DNA of 34,273 bases from Clostridiales bacterium. GTDB lineage: Bacteria; Bacillota; Clostridia; TANB77; CAG-508. Numbering within the stretch: the stretch's first letter is position 1; each line of letters begins with the position of its first letter. Shown in pieces: positions 33,401 through 34,273 of this stretch. The translations under genes were made by a program, and so were the position numbers. The stretch spans positions 1 through 34,273 of the forward strand of contig SFKP01000011.1 of assembly GCA_004553715.1 (NCBI GenBank), written 5' to 3'. The notes under the pieces are model-generated. The model searched no databases, was not told where the DNA came from, and was given only the letters and a program-made list of their open reading frames with translations.

Positions 33401-33868
33401 CAATTGCAAGATACTTTAGGAATAAAATATGTAGATTGTAATATGATGAAAACACAAATTATAAAACATGCAAGACATCAATTTATAGAAGGAGATGTCC
33501 TTCATTGGTGGCACGAGGAAACAAAAAAAGGTATAAGAACAAGGTTTTCTGATGACCTATTATGGATGTGCTATGTAGTTTGGGAATATATAGATTATAC
33601 GGGAGATTATCAAATTTTAGATGAAGAAATTCCATATTTAAAAGGAGATGTATTAGAAGATGGAATTGACGAAAGGTACGATTTATACGAAGAAGGAGAT
33701 ATATATGGCACATTATATGAGCATTGTATTAAAGCAATTGAAAAATCATTAGATTTTGGAGAACATGGACTTCCTAAAATAGGGTCAGGAGATTGGAATG
33801 ATGGCTTAAACACAGTAGGAAATAAAAAAAGAGGAGAAAGTATATGGCTACGGATTTTTCTTGTATGA
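30431..33868 (+). CDS. ndvB: Cyclic beta-glucan synthase-like protein, segment 3 (glycoamylase end and GH94 domains)
   Basis: Continuing from segment 2 it reads GIPWGISEAAFNLKDLNYNY, LGLKRGLEEDMVVSPY and MAHHQGLILL, completing the glycoamylase domain. A beta-sandwich region and a GH94-type domain follow, with GGFTWCNNSRLNRLSSWCNN, FYQSGGAIGFRDQLQDT, HWWHEE and the catalytic-type aspartate in GSGDWNDG. These domains control chain length or phosphorolysis in Cgs enzymes. The frame breaks again at CGG 33851, inside what should read WLGFFLYD. Confidence 0.88.
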   Translation, partial: GIPWGISEAAFNLKDLNYNYQYKAFGVPWLGLKRGLEEDMVVSPYSVALSLQYEPAEAISNLRELEKQDMYSQYGFYESIDYTAERLDYGKICEPVKTYMAHHQGLILLSINNLINDDILVKRFSFNPEIEAVDILLQERMPEKAIITKEKKEKVEKIKIKDYESYSKKTYTKIETRLKTVNVISNGKYTVVSTLEGESYSKFENILINRFKETSEGKQGIFFYIKNLSFNNIWSTVPEKNENNRITFEPSKTKYVKTVGNIETDEEITVAPDEAVEIRRLKLKNIGLNFETLEVTSYFEPVLSRAEQDYAHPAFNNLFLNFEKLDIGAILVKRNKRGSSQKEYYLGASFFTESETIGDLEYEIEKERFIGKQNNKIPDMIKYSKPYSKNSGMVTDPVIAMKRTIKLSPGETVSLDLILAVDEQKDKVIDNLNKYQNTNVITKTFELAKAKVEAENIYLGVKGKNIETYQKMLGYLLFQNPTNNEKLKALPKRIYSQSELWKFGISGDLPILLAKIKDANDVYIISEILKAYEFFRTKNIKIDLVILNEETNSYDYYIKFEIENAIQNRQIGYLKNQFGGIFIINQKELKQEDIDVLNFRANLIIDSSRGSIEAGLRDLEEEYLAKTREIEEEKSNIVLEGEPLNEDLLNLKYYNEYGGFSEDGFEYKMKFNNNLSLPTVWSDILANPNFGTLITQNLGGFTWCNNSRLNRLSSWCNNPIQDMPSEIIYFKNAKTGLKWSLSQNLNEEPQEFIATYGFGYTIFKTVKDGINQTVETFVPLEDKIKVNIITLQNMAVETKKIKIIYYIKPVLGEDEIQTNQYIDVKKDGNVVIIKNLYKNDFKENIAYISSSKELESFTGKKRLVMQNGNIVFDNMDNKSGLGETSCAAIEISLELKPFETKEIILNFGSENSILDVKNMAYKYSKISNCKEELKKVKNYWYEMLTTIDVKTPLESMNLMLNGWANYQTIVSRLWSRTGFYQSGGAIGFRDQLQDTLGIKYVDCNMMKTQIIKHARHQFIEGDVLHWWHEETKKGIRTRFSDDLLWMCYVVWEYIDYTGDYQILDEEIPYLKGDVLEDGIDERYDLYEEGDIYGTLYEHCIKAIEKSLDFGEHGLPKIGSGDWNDGLNTVGNKKRGESIWLRIFLV
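33851..33853 (+). other. In-frame CGG joining glucan synthase segments 3 and 4
   Basis: Zero frame TGG CTA CGG ATT with a stop four codons later. Skipping C33851 gives GGA TTT TTC TTG TAT GAT, restoring Trp-Leu-Gly-Phe-Phe-Leu-Tyr-Asp of GH94. Confidence 0.88.
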
Positions 33869-34273
33869 TGTTCTTACAAAATTTATTGAAATATGTAATC
33901 ATAAACAAGAACAAGCAAAAGTAGAAAAATATGAAGAGGTAAAAAGCCATTTAAAAAAGGCTTTAAATACATCAGGTTGGGATGGAAGATGGTTCAAAAG
34001 GGCATATACAGACAATCGGAGAACCATTAGGAAGTATTGAAAATGAAGAATGTAGAATAGACAGCATATCTCAAACTTGGGGTGTGATATCTGATGCAGC
34101 AGATAATGACAAAAAATATATATCAATGGAAAGCTTAGAAAATCACTTAATCGATAAAGAAAATGGAATAATAAAGCTATTAGATCCACCATTTTACAAA
34201 ACAAAATTAGAGCCAGGTTATATAAAATCGTATTTGCCAGGAGTAAGAGAAAATGGGGGACAATACACACATG
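33852..34273 (+). CDS. ndvB: Cyclic beta-glucan synthase-like protein, segment 4 (GH94, cut by window end)
   Basis: Reads GFFLYDVLTKFIEICNHKQE, then GWDGRWFKRAYTDN, meets CGG at 34017 and, after skipping C34017, continues GEPLGSIENEECRIDSISQ, TWGVIS and LPGVRENGGQYTH to the window edge. These are conserved GH94 motifs. The zero frame would stop six codons after the CGG. The 3' end is outside the window; GGQYTH is close to the family's C-terminal region but not its end. Confidence 0.88.
34017..34019 (+). other. Fourth in-frame CGG in the glucan synthase gene
   Basis: Zero frame GAC AAT CGG AGA. Skipping C34017 gives GGA GAA CCA TTA GGA, i.e. DNGEPLGS, which matches the DDGxPLGS motif of GH94 proteins. 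Confidence 0.88.

Noticed and set aside
16952..34019. CGG reassigned as an ordinary three-base sense codon (for example Trp, Gln or Gly)
   Set aside because: Any three-base reading of CGG leaves the frame broken and ends within 4-14 codons; only a one-base skip restores the proteins.
26688..34273. Glucan synthase gene as an ordinary pseudogene
   Set aside because: All four breaks are the same one-base +1 event at CGG, with no stops, deletions or decay between them.
1..34273. CRISPR array, tRNA, rRNA, integrase or transposase
   Set aside because: No spaced direct repeats, cloverleaf genes, rRNA segments or recombinase motifs were seen; the direct repeats at 1-492 are protein-coding.

Overview
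The window is strongly AT-rich DNA from a Gram-positive bacterium, most likely an uncultured endospore-forming member of the Clostridia. The evidence is the clostridial S10-spc-alpha gene order, zinc-type ribosomal proteins S14, S4, L28 and L36, a zinc-LID adenylate kinase, AGGAGG-type ribosome binding sites and a small SpoVM-like gene. It contains no rRNA, tRNA or CRISPR.

Layout. (1) 1-2845: the 3' part of a repeat-rich surface protein with a von Willebrand A domain, then a small membrane protein and a terminator. (2) 2901-4847: a possible small reverse-strand gene, then an ATP-grasp gene enclosed by two ~143-bp arms in opposite orientation, a cassette-like arrangement just upstream of the ribosomal operon. 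(3) 4875-21590: a perfect-consensus promoter, a structured leader and the S10-spc-alpha ribosomal protein cluster from rpsJ to rplQ, with secY, adk, map, infA and rpoA. rpmB is appended and rpmD (L30) is absent. A second perfect-consensus promoter overlaps the end of map and can feed infA onward. (4) 21596-21817, reverse strand: a 23-residue SpoVM-like gene and a tiny membrane ORF. (5) 21894-26613: nth, comF, a KAP-like P-loop NTPase, a hexapeptide-repeat protein and truA. (6) 26688 to the end: one giant cyclic beta-glucan synthase-like (NdvB/GT84-glycoamylase-GH94) gene, cut by the window edge.

The most striking observation is a rule linking all six clean +1 frame breaks, which lie in map, comF and at four places in the glucan synthase gene. 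At every one the zero frame reads the codon CGG. Skipping only its C lets the next three bases be read as a glycine codon (GGN) and restores the conserved protein, for example the ComF zinc motif ACGFCG, WLGFF in the GH94 domain and GIPWGISEAAF in the glycoamylase domain. Reading by eye, I found no in-frame CGG used as ordinary arginine in any other gene here, although the trinucleotide occurs dozens of times out of frame and CGA, CGC and CGT are used as arginine. This suggests that CGG is unassigned and is decoded with a +1 shift, in effect a four-base glycine codon CGGN. A systematic insertion artefact in the assembly is the main alternative.
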